33,870 bases of DNA, taken from assembly GCA_000482145.1 (NCBI GenBank), contig AUXH01000156.1, positions 1 to 33,870 of the forward strand, written 5' to 3'. This DNA is from Strigomonas culicis. Its lineage: Eukaryota; Euglenozoa; Kinetoplastea; Trypanosomatida; Trypanosomatidae. Within the stretch, counting starts at the first letter, position 1. Every line of letters begins with the position of its first letter. The translations under genes were made by a program, and so were the position numbers. This document shows, piece by piece, positions 26,273-33,870 of this stretch. Under the pieces are notes generated by a model. It had not been told where the DNA came from, searched no databases, and saw nothing but the letters and a program-made list of their open reading frames with translations.

Positions 26273-27289
26273 CTACGCATCCTCCTCATCCTCCTCGCTG
26301 CTCTCGCTGAAGCGCATCTCTCGCTTCTCTGCCACCTTCTCAAACGCGCACATGTAAATGGGGCCCCATCCCTCCGCCTTGTCCGGCAGCAGCAGCCAGC
26401 CGTAGGCGGTGGCCTCCCCGAGGCGCATGCCGGTGATCGCCGACACGCGCACTTCGCAGCGGGTGCACCGCAGCGCCTCGCGCACGACGCCGTCGTTCTC
26501 GAGTGGCGACAGCGAGCACGTGCTGTACACGACGCGGCCGCCGACCTGCACCGTCTCCAGTGCGCGCAGGAGCAGCGTGCGCTGCAGCGCGGCGCAGCTC
26601 TGCGACGAGCCCTCGTTCCACGCGCGGAGCCCCTGCGTGTCGCCCTCCGCGGCCTGCAGCAGCAGGTGCCGCTCGGACGAGCACGGCGCATCCACCAGGA
26701 CGCGCGTGAAGGACTGCGGCGCGTACCACGTCTGCGCGTCGCGCTGGCTCACCTCGTGCGGCACGTAGTTCACCGGCACGTAGTCCTTCAGGTTGCGGCG
26801 CAGCCGCGTGCAGCGCGCCGGCTTCGCCTCGTTCGCGCAGAGGTTGCCGTCCATCGAGAGAAACTGCGCAATGGCAATGCTCTTGCCGCCGGGCGCCGCG
26901 CACATGTCCAGTACCTTGTCGAAGGCACCGACCTGCAGCTGCTCCACCACCAGCAGCGAGGCGTAGTCGAGGATGTAGTACCCCTTCACGCTGAACTCGT
27001 CCTCCGGCGGCCGCTCAATGTAACTGTCCGCCTTCGCCTTGGGCGCGTAGGCCGCGCAGAGCCCGTCAGGGTCCACGCGCACGAGCCCCTCCAGCACCTC
27101 CTGCCTCGGCAGCGTGCAGAAGCGGTTCCACAGCGCCACCTTCTTCGCGTCCACCAGCAGCGTCTCCTTGAGGGCCGGCCAGCGGGCGCCATAGGCGTCG
27201 GAGTAGAATTCCTCAAAGTTGCGGAACTTGCGGTGCGCCGGCGTGCTGTTCTTCGGCGCGGCCTCCTTCGTCTTCTTCTTTGGGGGCAT
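26273..27289 (-). CDS. NSUN-family RNA (cytosine-5) methyltransferase
   Basis: The product is 338 residues from ATG 27289-27287. Rossmann-fold and m5C signatures are complete: SAM-binding VLDMCAAPGGKS (127-137), acidic strand ends at ANEAKP and VLVDAPCSS (Asp200, Cys203 in the PC motif that releases product), and YSTCSLSPLEND (Cys258, the catalytic nucleophile of the TC motif). The N-terminal FEEFYSDAYGARWPALKETL segment resembles the NSUN3/NSUN4 subgroup, whose members act on mitochondrial tRNA or rRNA in animals. However, the N-terminus here is MPPKKKTKEAAPKN, a lysine cluster more like a nuclear-localisation signal than a presequence, and the C-terminus is acidic (SESSEEDEEDA). No PUA domain is present. 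The enzyme class is near certain; RNA substrate and compartment are open. Confidence 0.95.
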   Translation of the reverse strand: MPPKKKTKEAAPKNSTPAHRKFRNFEEFYSDAYGARWPALKETLLVDAKKVALWNRFCTLPRQEVLEGLVRVDPDGLCAAYAPKAKADSYIERPPEDEFSVKGYYILDYASLLVVEQLQVGAFDKVLDMCAAPGGKSIAIAQFLSMDGNLCANEAKPARCTRLRRNLKDYVPVNYVPHEVSQRDAQTWYAPQSFTRVLVDAPCSSERHLLLQAAEGDTQGLRAWNEGSSQSCAALQRTLLLRALETVQVGGRVVYSTCSLSPLENDGVVREALRCTRCEVRVSAITGMRLGEATAYGWLLLPDKAEGWGPIYMCAFEKVAEKREMRFSESSEEDEEDA

Positions 27290-27337
27290 CGTGCCGCCGT
27301 GCGTGGTTATGGGTGTGCTTCCTCGGTATACACAAGA

Positions 27338-27397
27338 CTAGGAAAGGTGAAGGAAGATGGAAAAGAGAAGAACAAAAGTGAAAGTGAAAGAGGGGGA
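27338..27397 (-). promoter_or_regulatory. Trans-splice acceptor for the NSUN gene
   Basis: A long CT-rich tract (complement of 27341-27397) precedes AG at 27339-27338, leaving a 48-base leader with no ATG. The remainder of the 370-base spacer (to 27659) shows no other feature. Confidence 0.6.
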
Positions 27398-27659
27398 TTA
27401 TGTGCGTCGCGGTTTTCATGAAACAGAGTAAACTACAGTGCTGACCTTTCGTCCAGTTGCCCTGTCGGTGTGTTCTTTTATTCTGATGAGTACAACCGTT
27501 ACCAACAAGCTACCGCCTCGAGCGTCGCTGAAACAAAACGGGTTCTAACTACAACAAAAAGAAACACGTTCCTTACATGTATGTGCGTCTTGTCGTCCAT
27601 GTTGTGAAAAAGACGACGAGCAGCGAAGGCCGCCCGTCCAAAGAGGAGGCGCGTCGCGC

Positions 27660-29015
27660 TCACTCCTTCTTCTCTGGCTCACCCTCGCGCGTGCTGTCCG
27701 CCCCCACCTGTTGTTCCGCCGCGCTTGCCGCCTGGCTTCTTGCCTCATCGGACATGAGCTCCGGCGGCAGCGCCATGCCGAGCACCTCCGCGAGCTCCGA
27801 GTACGGCGGCGGCGTGTAGCGGATGGCCATATAGTTGTCGCCCCTCAGCGGGCGCTGCAGCTCGTCCAGCACGGACGCGCGCAGCCAGGCGCAGCCCGTC
27901 TCCGGGTTCGCCAGCTGCGCCCAGGTGCGGTCGATGGGGTCGGGCGACTGCCGCAGCAAGCGGCTGTCCCACTGCCGCACGTAGATGTTCGGCGTCACCT
28001 GCGGCCCCTTCACCTCCGCCTCGTAGGGCACCTCCGCCACGTAGTAGAAGACGGGCACGCGCCAGAAGTAGGCCGGGTTGTCCTGCTCCAGCCGCGCGGT
28101 GGGGTACGCATCGGCCGCGGCGACGGTGAGCCCGGTCTCCTCCCAGAGCGACCGCAGCGCGGCCTCCTTGTGCTGCTCGTGCAGGAAGCTGTACTTGCCC
28201 GGGGTCTTGAGCGAGATGGGCGGGACGTCCGGCGGCCGCAGGTCGCGGTTGATGCGACGCAGCACGAGCCACTCCACGTCGCCGGGGCCGCCGCCCGGCA
28301 CGCGGCGGAAGACGCCCACCCGCACGTACGCGGCCTCCTCCAGGACCGCCTGCTCCATCAGCTTCTGACAGTTGAAGACGCCGCGCTCGCTGCCAAACAC
28401 GTAGACGTTCATCTCGACGTCGTCCGCGTGGGCGTAGCCGCCCTCCTCCTTGGAGAGCCCCAGCCGGTCCGGGTTCGCGGGCTCCACCTCCAGGTGCACG
28501 CCCGTGCGGTACTTGATCTCCGTCGCCCACTCCCGCATCGGCCCCGACACCCGCCGCGCGAGCCGCGCCGTCGTCTGCCAGCGGTAGACGAGCGAGTTTG
28601 TCAGCAGGTCGAAGCGCGACGGGGGCTGGTCCACCTTCTCCAGCCGGATGGGCGAGCTCGCGGAGGGCGCGAAGTCCATGGCGGGGTGCGCCCGCTCGTG
28701 CGCGGCGGCCGGCGGCGCCTCGCCCTCCTCCTCCAGCGTGCCGCGCAGCTCCGCGCGGACGGCCTCGAGGTCCTGCATCGCGTCGTCGCTCGTGTCAGGC
28801 CGCACCGGCACGTCGCCCTCGTCCCCGCCGTAGCCAAGGTCGTGCTGCTGGTACCGCGCGCAGGCGAGCGCGCACACAGCCGCAGGGGCGCGCCCCGCGG
28901 ACCGGTGGGAGAGCACCCGCAGCGCGGCGCCTGCGGTGTAGCAGCGGGCACGGAGGCACGGCTCCACAGCGCGCCGTACAAGTGATGAAGGGGTTCTACA
29001 AAAGAGGCGGCGCAT
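27660..29015 (-). CDS. Mitochondrial KH-like/Nudix protein, MERS1-like
   Basis: The product is 451 residues from ATG 29015-29013 (MRRLFCRTPSSLVRRA), a strong Arg-rich mitochondrial presequence. The frame upstream crosses the pyrimidine tract and is leader. Residues 165-235 (IKYRTGVHLEVEP, MNVYVFGSERGVFNCQKLM) resemble a KH-type RNA-binding fold without a GxxG loop. A Nudix domain follows (about 245-400) with the box at 273-296: GKYSFLHE, then EAALRSLWEETGL. The combination matches MERS1, the mitochondrial edited-mRNA stability factor of Trypanosoma brucei, part of the complex that processes 5' triphosphates of mitochondrial transcripts. The box departs from GX5EX7REUXEEXGU: the Gly is one residue early and the Glu after Arg288 is Ser289. 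The tail from 415 is charged and disordered. TUT4 is the upstream neighbour. Nudix class is sound; the MERS1 identity is probable but unproved. Confidence 0.85.
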   Translation of the reverse strand: MRRLFCRTPSSLVRRAVEPCLRARCYTAGAALRVLSHRSAGRAPAAVCALACARYQQHDLGYGGDEGDVPVRPDTSDDAMQDLEAVRAELRGTLEEEGEAPPAAAHERAHPAMDFAPSASSPIRLEKVDQPPSRFDLLTNSLVYRWQTTARLARRVSGPMREWATEIKYRTGVHLEVEPANPDRLGLSKEEGGYAHADDVEMNVYVFGSERGVFNCQKLMEQAVLEEAAYVRVGVFRRVPGGGPGDVEWLVLRRINRDLRPPDVPPISLKTPGKYSFLHEQHKEAALRSLWEETGLTVAAADAYPTARLEQDNPAYFWRVPVFYYVAEVPYEAEVKGPQVTPNIYVRQWDSRLLRQSPDPIDRTWAQLANPETGCAWLRASVLDELQRPLRGDNYMAIRYTPPPYSELAEVLGMALPPELMSDEARSQAASAAEQQVGADSTREGEPEKKE

Positions 29016-29056
29016 CGTATAGCAACGAATGCAGCTACCAATTTTTTTTTCCTTTA

Positions 29057-29083
29057 CTTCAACAGAAAGGGGGAGAGAGAAAG
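29057..29083 (-). promoter_or_regulatory. Trans-splice acceptor for the Nudix gene
   Basis: CT-rich tract (complement of 29063-29083), then AG at 29058-29057. The leader is 41 bases and contains no ATG, which supports the start at 29015. Confidence 0.55.
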
Positions 29084-29258
29084 TGCATCTGTGTTCTGAG
29101 TCCACTTTGCCATATACAACGTAATTCAAATCCACTTCTCTACGGTCATACATTCTAAAAGGAGGAAAAGGGAGAATCATGTAGAATGACGGATCGTTCT
29201 GTCTGTGATCAATGCAAGGGCATGTATAGATATCTACACTCACTAGAGAGGAGCACTG

Positions 29259-30572
29259 CTACTCCTTCCCTTTCGGCTTTACACGCTGCTTCGCCTTTTC
29301 GTCCGCAGGTATGAAAGCAAGTCCCGTCTCCAGCGCCTTCTCCAGGTGCTTCTTGAAGATCATGAGCTTCACCGACGACATGTGCCGCCCCACGTTCAGG
29401 TTGATCTCGTACGGGTCCTCGATGCAGAAGCGGTAGAAGAGATACTCCCCGCGGCCGCGCGCCGCGTACTCCTCCTGCCGCGTCCACTGCAGCGCCTCCG
29501 TCGTCACGAGGCCGGCGGCCGCCGCGCCGCGGCTGAGGCTCGCCACATCCCGCTCGTAGTCGAACTCATGCAGATAGAAACGGACGAAGTCGAGCGCCCA
29601 CTCGCCCACGCGCGCCGCCGACGCGTCGTCCTGCGCAATGCGCTCCCCCAGTGACCGCCCGCGCCACGCATCCGCGCCGTCGGCGTCCCCGGGAAAGCGC
29701 AGCGGCAGCGCGGCCGGCACCGGCGCGATGTCGCCCCACTGGATGCTCTCCGGCGCGACGTACGCCACCAGCCGCCGCCGCAGCGCGTAGTACACGAGCA
29801 GCAGGTGGAAGCCGTACGAGGTGAGCCCGCCCCCGTCCGGGCTCGTCGCTGTGTTGAGGCCCGTCAGTTTGCTCCACCGCTTCACGGCAAGGCAGAGGTA
29901 GCGCAGGTCCGGCTGCTGGTCCATGTAGCGCCGCAGGAGGGCGCTGTTGAGCACGCCACACCGCCGGCCGTACGTCACGTCGACGTTGTAGGTCGGGACG
30001 CCGCCGGCCGCCGAGGTGGTGTATGCCGGCCGTGGCTGCAGGCGCAGCACCGGCACACGCGCGCGCTTCACCACCTCCATTTCCCACGACAGGCTCGCGG
30101 CCGGGGGCGCGCCGTCGCCCTGGTGCTGGCGCTGCGTCTGCAGCTGCATCTTCAGCTTCTCGAGAAAATCAATCTGTAAACTCTTCGCGAGCTCGCTCCC
30201 CTTGTCCACCACCGCGTCAGCGCTGTGTGGGGAGGGGGTCGTCGCCACGTCCGCCGCGCTCAAGGCGGCAATGTCCACGTCGTTCTTCACCGGCCTTGCC
30301 AGAGCCGCCGGCGGCCCCACGCTGGTCGGGGCGCTCACCTCACTAAACCCGTAGACGCGCGTCGAGCCGAACACATAGAGGTGCGTCTGCGGGTCCACCC
30401 GCCGCGCACAACCTTGTATAAACTCGAAAAGCGGATGAATGGAGGCGAGCGAGGCGGTGCTTGCCGCGGCGGACGAGATGGGTCCTGAGGTGGCGGCGGT
30501 CGGCACCACAATGGACGGCGCATAGTGCCTCAGGATGGCCCTGCCAAGCTGCATCGGGGTGGGGGGTGGCAT
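29259..30572 (-). CDS. TUT4: Terminal uridylyltransferase 4 (TUT4)
   Basis: The product is 437 residues from ATG 30572-30570 (MPPPTPMQLGRAIL). It has the polymerase-beta-type nucleotidyltransferase fold: LYVFGSTRVYGF (65-76) with the helix-capping GS, NDVDIAAL (97-104; metal ligands Asp98 and Asp100), and third carboxylate YNVDVTY (Asp198). The PAP/25A-associated part follows: LAVKRWSKLTGLN (228-240), LTSYGFHLLLVYYAL (250-264), FVRFYLHEFDY (329-339) and CIEDPYEINLNVGRHMS (383-399). Motif order and wording match the small cytosolic TUT4 of Trypanosoma brucei, which adds U to RNA 3' ends without an RNA-editing role. T. brucei TUT4 is about 333 residues; the extra length here comes from low-complexity insertions, notably residues 77-96 between the GS motif and the DxD, about 108-125 and 295-320. 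No presequence is evident. The catalytic triad is intact, so activity is expected. Confidence 0.9.
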   Translation of the reverse strand: MPPPTPMQLGRAILRHYAPSIVVPTAATSGPISSAAASTASLASIHPLFEFIQGCARRVDPQTHLYVFGSTRVYGFSEVSAPTSVGPPAALARPVKNDVDIAALSAADVATTPSPHSADAVVDKGSELAKSLQIDFLEKLKMQLQTQRQHQGDGAPPAASLSWEMEVVKRARVPVLRLQPRPAYTTSAAGGVPTYNVDVTYGRRCGVLNSALLRRYMDQQPDLRYLCLAVKRWSKLTGLNTATSPDGGGLTSYGFHLLLVYYALRRRLVAYVAPESIQWGDIAPVPAALPLRFPGDADGADAWRGRSLGERIAQDDASAARVGEWALDFVRFYLHEFDYERDVASLSRGAAAAGLVTTEALQWTRQEEYAARGRGEYLFYRFCIEDPYEINLNVGRHMSSVKLMIFKKHLEKALETGLAFIPADEKAKQRVKPKGKE

Positions 30573-30586
30573 GCTGGGCCACAACA

Positions 30587-30660
30587 CTAAACAGAGAAGA
30601 GAAAGAGAATGAAACAACAAAAAACAACGAAAAAAAAACACCTAAGAAAGAGGAGAGAGG
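30587..30660 (-). promoter_or_regulatory. Trans-splice acceptor for TUT4
   Basis: A long CT/T-rich tract (complement of about 30592-30660) precedes AG at 30588-30587. The leader is only 14 bases with no ATG. The rest of the 289-base spacer is A-rich. Confidence 0.55.
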
Positions 30661-30861
30661 GGTGATGCAGATAGATCGTCCAGAATCATAATAGCAGCAA
30701 AAAGTAGAAAAGGGAACGAGAAATGAAAGGTGCTCAAACACAAAACGACAATCATCAAAGAAGGAAAGACGTGAAGAGCAAGAATTTATTATTATATCTC
30801 TTTCCTTTTTTTTTAGGGAACCCCACATGAAAACGTGCGCATCTCCATCTGTGGTTCGTGC

Positions 30862-31518
30862 TCATCGCCGCTTGGGCACCAGCCTCTCCATACCATTCTC
30901 AAAAACCAACTCAAATTGCTCCGCCTCATGGCCGCCGTATCCGCCGTCGCCACCGTGTGGCTGTCCGTAGTTATACTGCTGCTGCTGCTGCTGCTGGTCT
31001 TGAGGTTGGTAGTAGTTGTAGTTAGCATAGCCATGCTGCTCTCTAGAAGGGGCCGAGGCTGAGGTCGTCTGTTGAGCGCCATAGCCAGTCGGGTCGTACT
31101 CACTGGTGCCGCCGTAGTACCCCTGCTGCTGTTGCTGCGGCTCATAGGCTGACGCATCCTGGTACGTGCCACCGCTGCCATAGTCGTGCTGCATCTGCTG
31201 CTGGTAGTAGGCGTAGCCCTGGTCCTCGCCGGCACCCTGCGCCGCGCTGTACTCCTTCCACTTCCGGTAGGACTCCACCAGATACTCGTAGTAGTGGTAG
31301 TACGCGTGGGAGGGATCCAGAAAGGCGAAGTGGGCATTGTGCTTGGTGCGCTGCCGCAGCTTGTACTGGTACTTCGCCGAGTCGCAAGACATCACAACGT
31401 ATTTAGCTACATACTGAATGATCTCATCCTGTTTCTGGCTGATTCCCTCCGGGCGCAGGTCCGGCTGCTCCTGGGCCCCGTTGGCGTACTCCTCATCCGT
31501 GGCGTAGGTGGTGTCCAT
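30862..31518 (-). CDS. SURP (SWAP)-domain protein with Q/Y/G-rich tail
   Basis: The product is 218 residues from ATG 31518-31516 (MDTTYATDEEY); a TTG six bases upstream is not a credible start. Residues 30-80 match a SURP module: IIQYVAKYVVMSCDSAKYQY, then HFAFLDPSHAYYHYYEYLVE, including the conserved F-x-FL and YY. SURP modules occur in splicing factors such as SF3a1 (SF3A120/SAP114) and SWAP/CHERP proteins and mediate protein contacts in the U2 snRNP. From about residue 90 the sequence is Gln/Tyr/Gly/Ser-rich with Q runs and repeated YYG/GYG, which is prion-like. The C-terminus (EQFELVFENGMERLVPKRR) is conserved-looking. It may be the kinetoplastid SF3a1 counterpart, but the second SURP and ubiquitin-like domain of animal SF3a1 are absent. 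Role in splicing is inferred. Confidence 0.82.
   Translation of the reverse strand: MDTTYATDEEYANGAQEQPDLRPEGISQKQDEIIQYVAKYVVMSCDSAKYQYKLRQRTKHNAHFAFLDPSHAYYHYYEYLVESYRKWKEYSAAQGAGEDQGYAYYQQQMQHDYGSGGTYQDASAYEPQQQQQGYYGGTSEYDPTGYGAQQTTSASAPSREQHGYANYNYYQPQDQQQQQQQYNYGQPHGGDGGYGGHEAEQFELVFENGMERLVPKRR
30971..30994. repeat. CTG/CAG trinucleotide run in the SURP gene
   Basis: Several contiguous CTG units (plus strand) encode a Gln run on the minus strand. Further Gln runs lie near 31120-31140 and 31190-31205. They are in frame and prone to length change. Confidence 0.8.
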
Positions 31519-31643
31519 TGACAATAGTTTTCTATAGAAAATACGTTGTTTTCACTTTTGTTTTTTATTCAATGTGTCACTATAAGTATAGATGTGAAAG
31601 GGAGCAGTATTGTACTGAGTATCTTCCAGTCCAACAAGAACAA

Positions 31644-31690
31644 CTGACAAAAGAAAAAAAAGAAGAAGAGAGAGAAAAGAATGAAGAGAG
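31644..31690 (-). promoter_or_regulatory. Trans-splice acceptor for the SURP gene
   Basis: T/C-rich tract (complement of about 31648-31690) followed by AG at 31645-31644. The leader is about 125 bases and has no ATG before 31518. The rest of the 421-base spacer (to 31939) is purine-rich 3' UTR-like DNA of the gene to the right. Confidence 0.6.
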
Positions 31691-31939
31691 TAGATATCTT
31701 AGGTTAGCATAGAAAGCTTCATCGTATGACAGAAGTGTTGAGAGAAAGAAACACTGCATGAACGAAGTAAAGGTGAAGTGAAGGATTCACAGCAGTAAAT
31801 GCACAAAAGGGAAAAGAGAAGCAGAAATGAAAATAGCAGTACTCTATGCTCTTCGATAATGTGGGGGGAGGAAGGGGGACACTCTTCATACAGCCGCACT
31901 TGCGCCAACTAGCTGATTATCCAACTCTTCACGGCGCAC

Positions 31940-33870
31940 CTAGCCGTCCCCCGCGGCAGCCGAAATGTGCTGCTGGAGCGTCTTCAGCTCTGCATTCACG
32001 CGCGACACCAGCATCTCGTGCATCGCATCCATGCTCTCCACGAGGTAGTGCGCCTCGTGGGCGCTGCGGCGCTGATACCACTCGACCACACACTTAATGT
32101 TGGCCAGGCATGCGTCCACGGTCGCGTCGTGCCGGTACAGAGGGGCCGCCTTCTCGACCGCATCCTCGGCCACCGCAGCCGCGTCCGGCGCGCAGAGGAC
32201 CCACTGCCCGGCGCCGGCGGCCGGCGCCGGATGTTTGTTCGTATGGATCTGGATCTGTGTCGAGCTCAGTGCCGCGTCGCTCGCGGCCGCGGCGGCGGCA
32301 GGTCCCTCTTCCCCTGGCACGCACTCGGCTGGGGCCGCCGTGTCGCCTCCCGGTGAGGCGGGATCCGCAGTGGAGCCGCTGGGGTGGTGCTGGGTTGTGT
32401 CGACATCGCTGCCGGTAAGAGCGGACGCGTCCACGTGTTTATGGACCACCGCCATCGACGGCTGCCGGCCCTCCCCATGGGAGCCACACCGTGGAGCCGC
32501 ACGCCGCTGGCTGCGATAGATGTTCGTCCCGTCCGCCCCCAGTCGCTGCGGCAGCGGCGGGCTGCACGGGTCCGCGGTGACCTCGTCTACCGGCACCTCC
32601 GCATCCTCGGTGGCGCACCCATCTATCGCGGCGGAGACGGGGGTGGGGGCAGCGCCGGCCGAGCGGCGAACCCCCGCCACGCGCGGCTCGCCACTGCCGG
32701 CGGAGCTGCTTGTTCGGTCCGTGTCCGAGGTGAAGCAGAAGGAGTGTAGCGAGGACGAGCACGACGCCGCGCTACACCCACGATGCAGGCCTTCGCGTGC
32801 CGTCGGCGGCTGCGACGCCGGCGGGGTGCACGCGGACGACGCGGACGTGCTGGCGAAGAGCTGCCGCCACTGCGCGAGGAGCACATCGTCTTCGCAGGAC
32901 TGGTACTCCCGCGGGGGGTCGATCGGCGACCACGCGCACGCCGCGCAGCGCTGGTCGCGCAGGGCGTGCGGCGACACGGTCCGCTGGTTCCCTGGGGCCA
33001 CTGCATCGTTGTCCTGCCCCCAGCGCACGGGACTCTTGGCGTGCGTCGTCGGTGACGCGCATGGCCGTGGCGGCCTCCCCCTCGCCGCCGCGGGCTGTGG
33101 CACTGGTGGCCGCGGTGGTATGGGCCTCTCGATTGGCCTTGCTGGCGGCCTTGCAGCCGTGCGCGGCGGTGCGGCGGTCAGTCGGTTGGGGTCAATCGGC
33201 TGCAGGAAGGAGGTGGCCGATTTTTTCAGTGCCTGGCCCCTTTCCTTTTCCTTCGGCTCGCACACCGGTGGCGCCCGCGGCGCGTGGGTGATACCCTCCG
33301 CCGGCGCCGCCGCCTGGGCCGCGCGCGCGGAAGCCCTCCCTTTGGCCTCCTGGGGGGAGGGCGTCCGCTGCACCTTCGCCTTCACAGCAGCAGCCTCCCG
33401 CGCCTGTGCGGACGTCGGTGGGGTGGCGCTCTTCAGCGGTGGCTGCGGCAGGACGCCCGGGGCCGCCCGCGCTGGCCGCGCTCGCGCCGGCGGCCGCGGC
33501 ACGCCACAGCGCGGGCTCGCCGGCAACACGACCGCCGGCGGCGGCCGCCACCGTGGCGGGGAGCGCGGCGGCCGGCGCGGCGGCGGCGACGGCGTGTGCG
33601 GCTCCTTGTACACAAACGGCGACGACCACGCGCGCGCGCAGCGCGCCGTCACGGCGTGGCGCTGCGCGGGCGGGTGGATGTCGTAGGGGTGGGCCACGCA
33701 TGGCATCGCGAGGCGGGCGGGGGAGTACCGCTTCGACGGTGGCGTGAGGCAGCGCTCGCCCTCCGGCGACACGCGCTGTCGCGCGAAGGTGCCGCGCCGC
33801 TCAGGAGTGCGTGCCGCGGGCACGGCGGCGGCCGCGCGCCAGGCGACCAGCCGCGGCGCCGAGTGGAGCG
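31940..33870 (-). CDS. Pro/Ala/Arg-rich protein with C-terminal helix (5' end beyond window)
   Basis: The frame is open from the right edge to the stop at 31940-31942, giving at least 642 residues. The first ATG inside the window is at residue 40 of the frame counted from the GTG at 33823 (LAMPCVAHPYD). The GC-rich coding-like sequence continues unbroken to 33870 with no pyrimidine tract, so the true start is probably outside. Most of the protein is disordered: Pro/Arg/Ala-rich at first, then Ser/Thr/Asp-rich. Only the last 75 residues look ordered, as amphipathic helices (DACLANIKCVVEWYQRRS, VESMDAMHEMLVSRVNAELK) that could form a coiled coil. No catalytic motif is visible. A cytoskeletal or scaffold role would fit but is not shown. 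Confidence 0.75.
   Translation of the reverse strand, partial: LHSAPRLVAWRAAAAVPAARTPERRGTFARQRVSPEGERCLTPPSKRYSPARLAMPCVAHPYDIHPPAQRHAVTARCARAWSSPFVYKEPHTPSPPPRRPPRSPPRWRPPPAVVLPASPRCGVPRPPARARPARAAPGVLPQPPLKSATPPTSAQAREAAAVKAKVQRTPSPQEAKGRASARAAQAAAPAEGITHAPRAPPVCEPKEKERGQALKKSATSFLQPIDPNRLTAAPPRTAARPPARPIERPIPPRPPVPQPAAARGRPPRPCASPTTHAKSPVRWGQDNDAVAPGNQRTVSPHALRDQRCAACAWSPIDPPREYQSCEDDVLLAQWRQLFASTSASSACTPPASQPPTAREGLHRGCSAASCSSSLHSFCFTSDTDRTSSSAGSGEPRVAGVRRSAGAAPTPVSAAIDGCATEDAEVPVDEVTADPCSPPLPQRLGADGTNIYRSQRRAAPRCGSHGEGRQPSMAVVHKHVDASALTGSDVDTTQHHPSGSTADPASPGGDTAAPAECVPGEEGPAAAAAASDAALSSTQIQIHTNKHPAPAAGAGQWVLCAPDAAAVAEDAVEKAAPLYRHDATVDACLANIKCVVEWYQRRSAHEAHYLVESMDAMHEMLVSRVNAELKTLQQHISAAAGDG

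Noticed and set aside
26225..28985. Plus-strand frames of 398 and 424 codons
   Set aside because: Antisense of the NSUN and Nudix genes, whose catalytic motifs are unambiguous.
27660..30572. Functional RNA-processing operon (NSUN, Nudix, TUT4)
   Set aside because: Kinetoplastid clusters are polycistronic but gene order rarely reflects function, and the proteins appear to act in different compartments.

Overview
The window reads as chromosomal DNA from a GC-rich kinetoplastid flagellate of the Trypanosomatidae. The evidence is the architecture: fifteen intronless protein genes all lie on the minus strand, coding DNA is GC-rich, and the short spacers are AT-rich. Almost every spacer carries a long pyrimidine tract followed by AG just upstream of a start codon, which is the signature of spliced-leader trans-splicing. 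Kinetoplastid-type proteins (a TUT4-like uridylyltransferase, a mitochondrial Nudix protein, TIP-like aquaporins) agree. I cannot name the species. No bacterial, viral or mobile-element genes are visible.

Layout, left to right (transcription runs right to left): a partial FG-repeat nucleoporin off the left edge (1-475); a helical-repeat (PPR/TPR-like) protein (889-3180); two adjacent but dissimilar aquaporins (3480-4334, 4915-6552); a protein that may be the large subunit of a TFIIF-like factor (6903-8240); a HAD-superfamily protein with a degraded first motif (8664-10010); a histone-deacetylase-fold protein lacking key catalytic residues (10556-12241); a kelch-type protein (12455-14242); a 2,508-residue largely disordered protein with a helical core and a C-terminal IQ motif (15097-22623); a probably mitochondrial protein of unknown function (23386-25956); an NSUN-type RNA m5C methyltransferase (26273-27289); a mitochondrial KH-like/Nudix protein resembling MERS1 (27660-29015); TUT4 (30cluster position 29259-30572); a SURP-domain protein with a Q/Y/G-rich tail (30862-31518); and a partial proline/alanine-rich protein off the right edge (31940-33870).

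The array looks like one polycistronic directional cluster with no strand switch. Several genes act on RNA (TUT4, Nudix, NSUN, SURP), but gene order in these organisms seldom reflects shared function, so I do not claim an operon-like system. Starts were set to the first ATG downstream of the predicted spliced-leader acceptor; this removes spurious N-terminal extensions that are translated pyrimidine tracts. The points most worth following up are the possible TFIIF subunit, the substitutions in the deacetylase, aquaporin, Nudix and HAD active sites, a perfect hairpin that buries the start codon of the giant gene, and the FG nucleoporin whose frame runs off the window and is masked by plus-strand frames.
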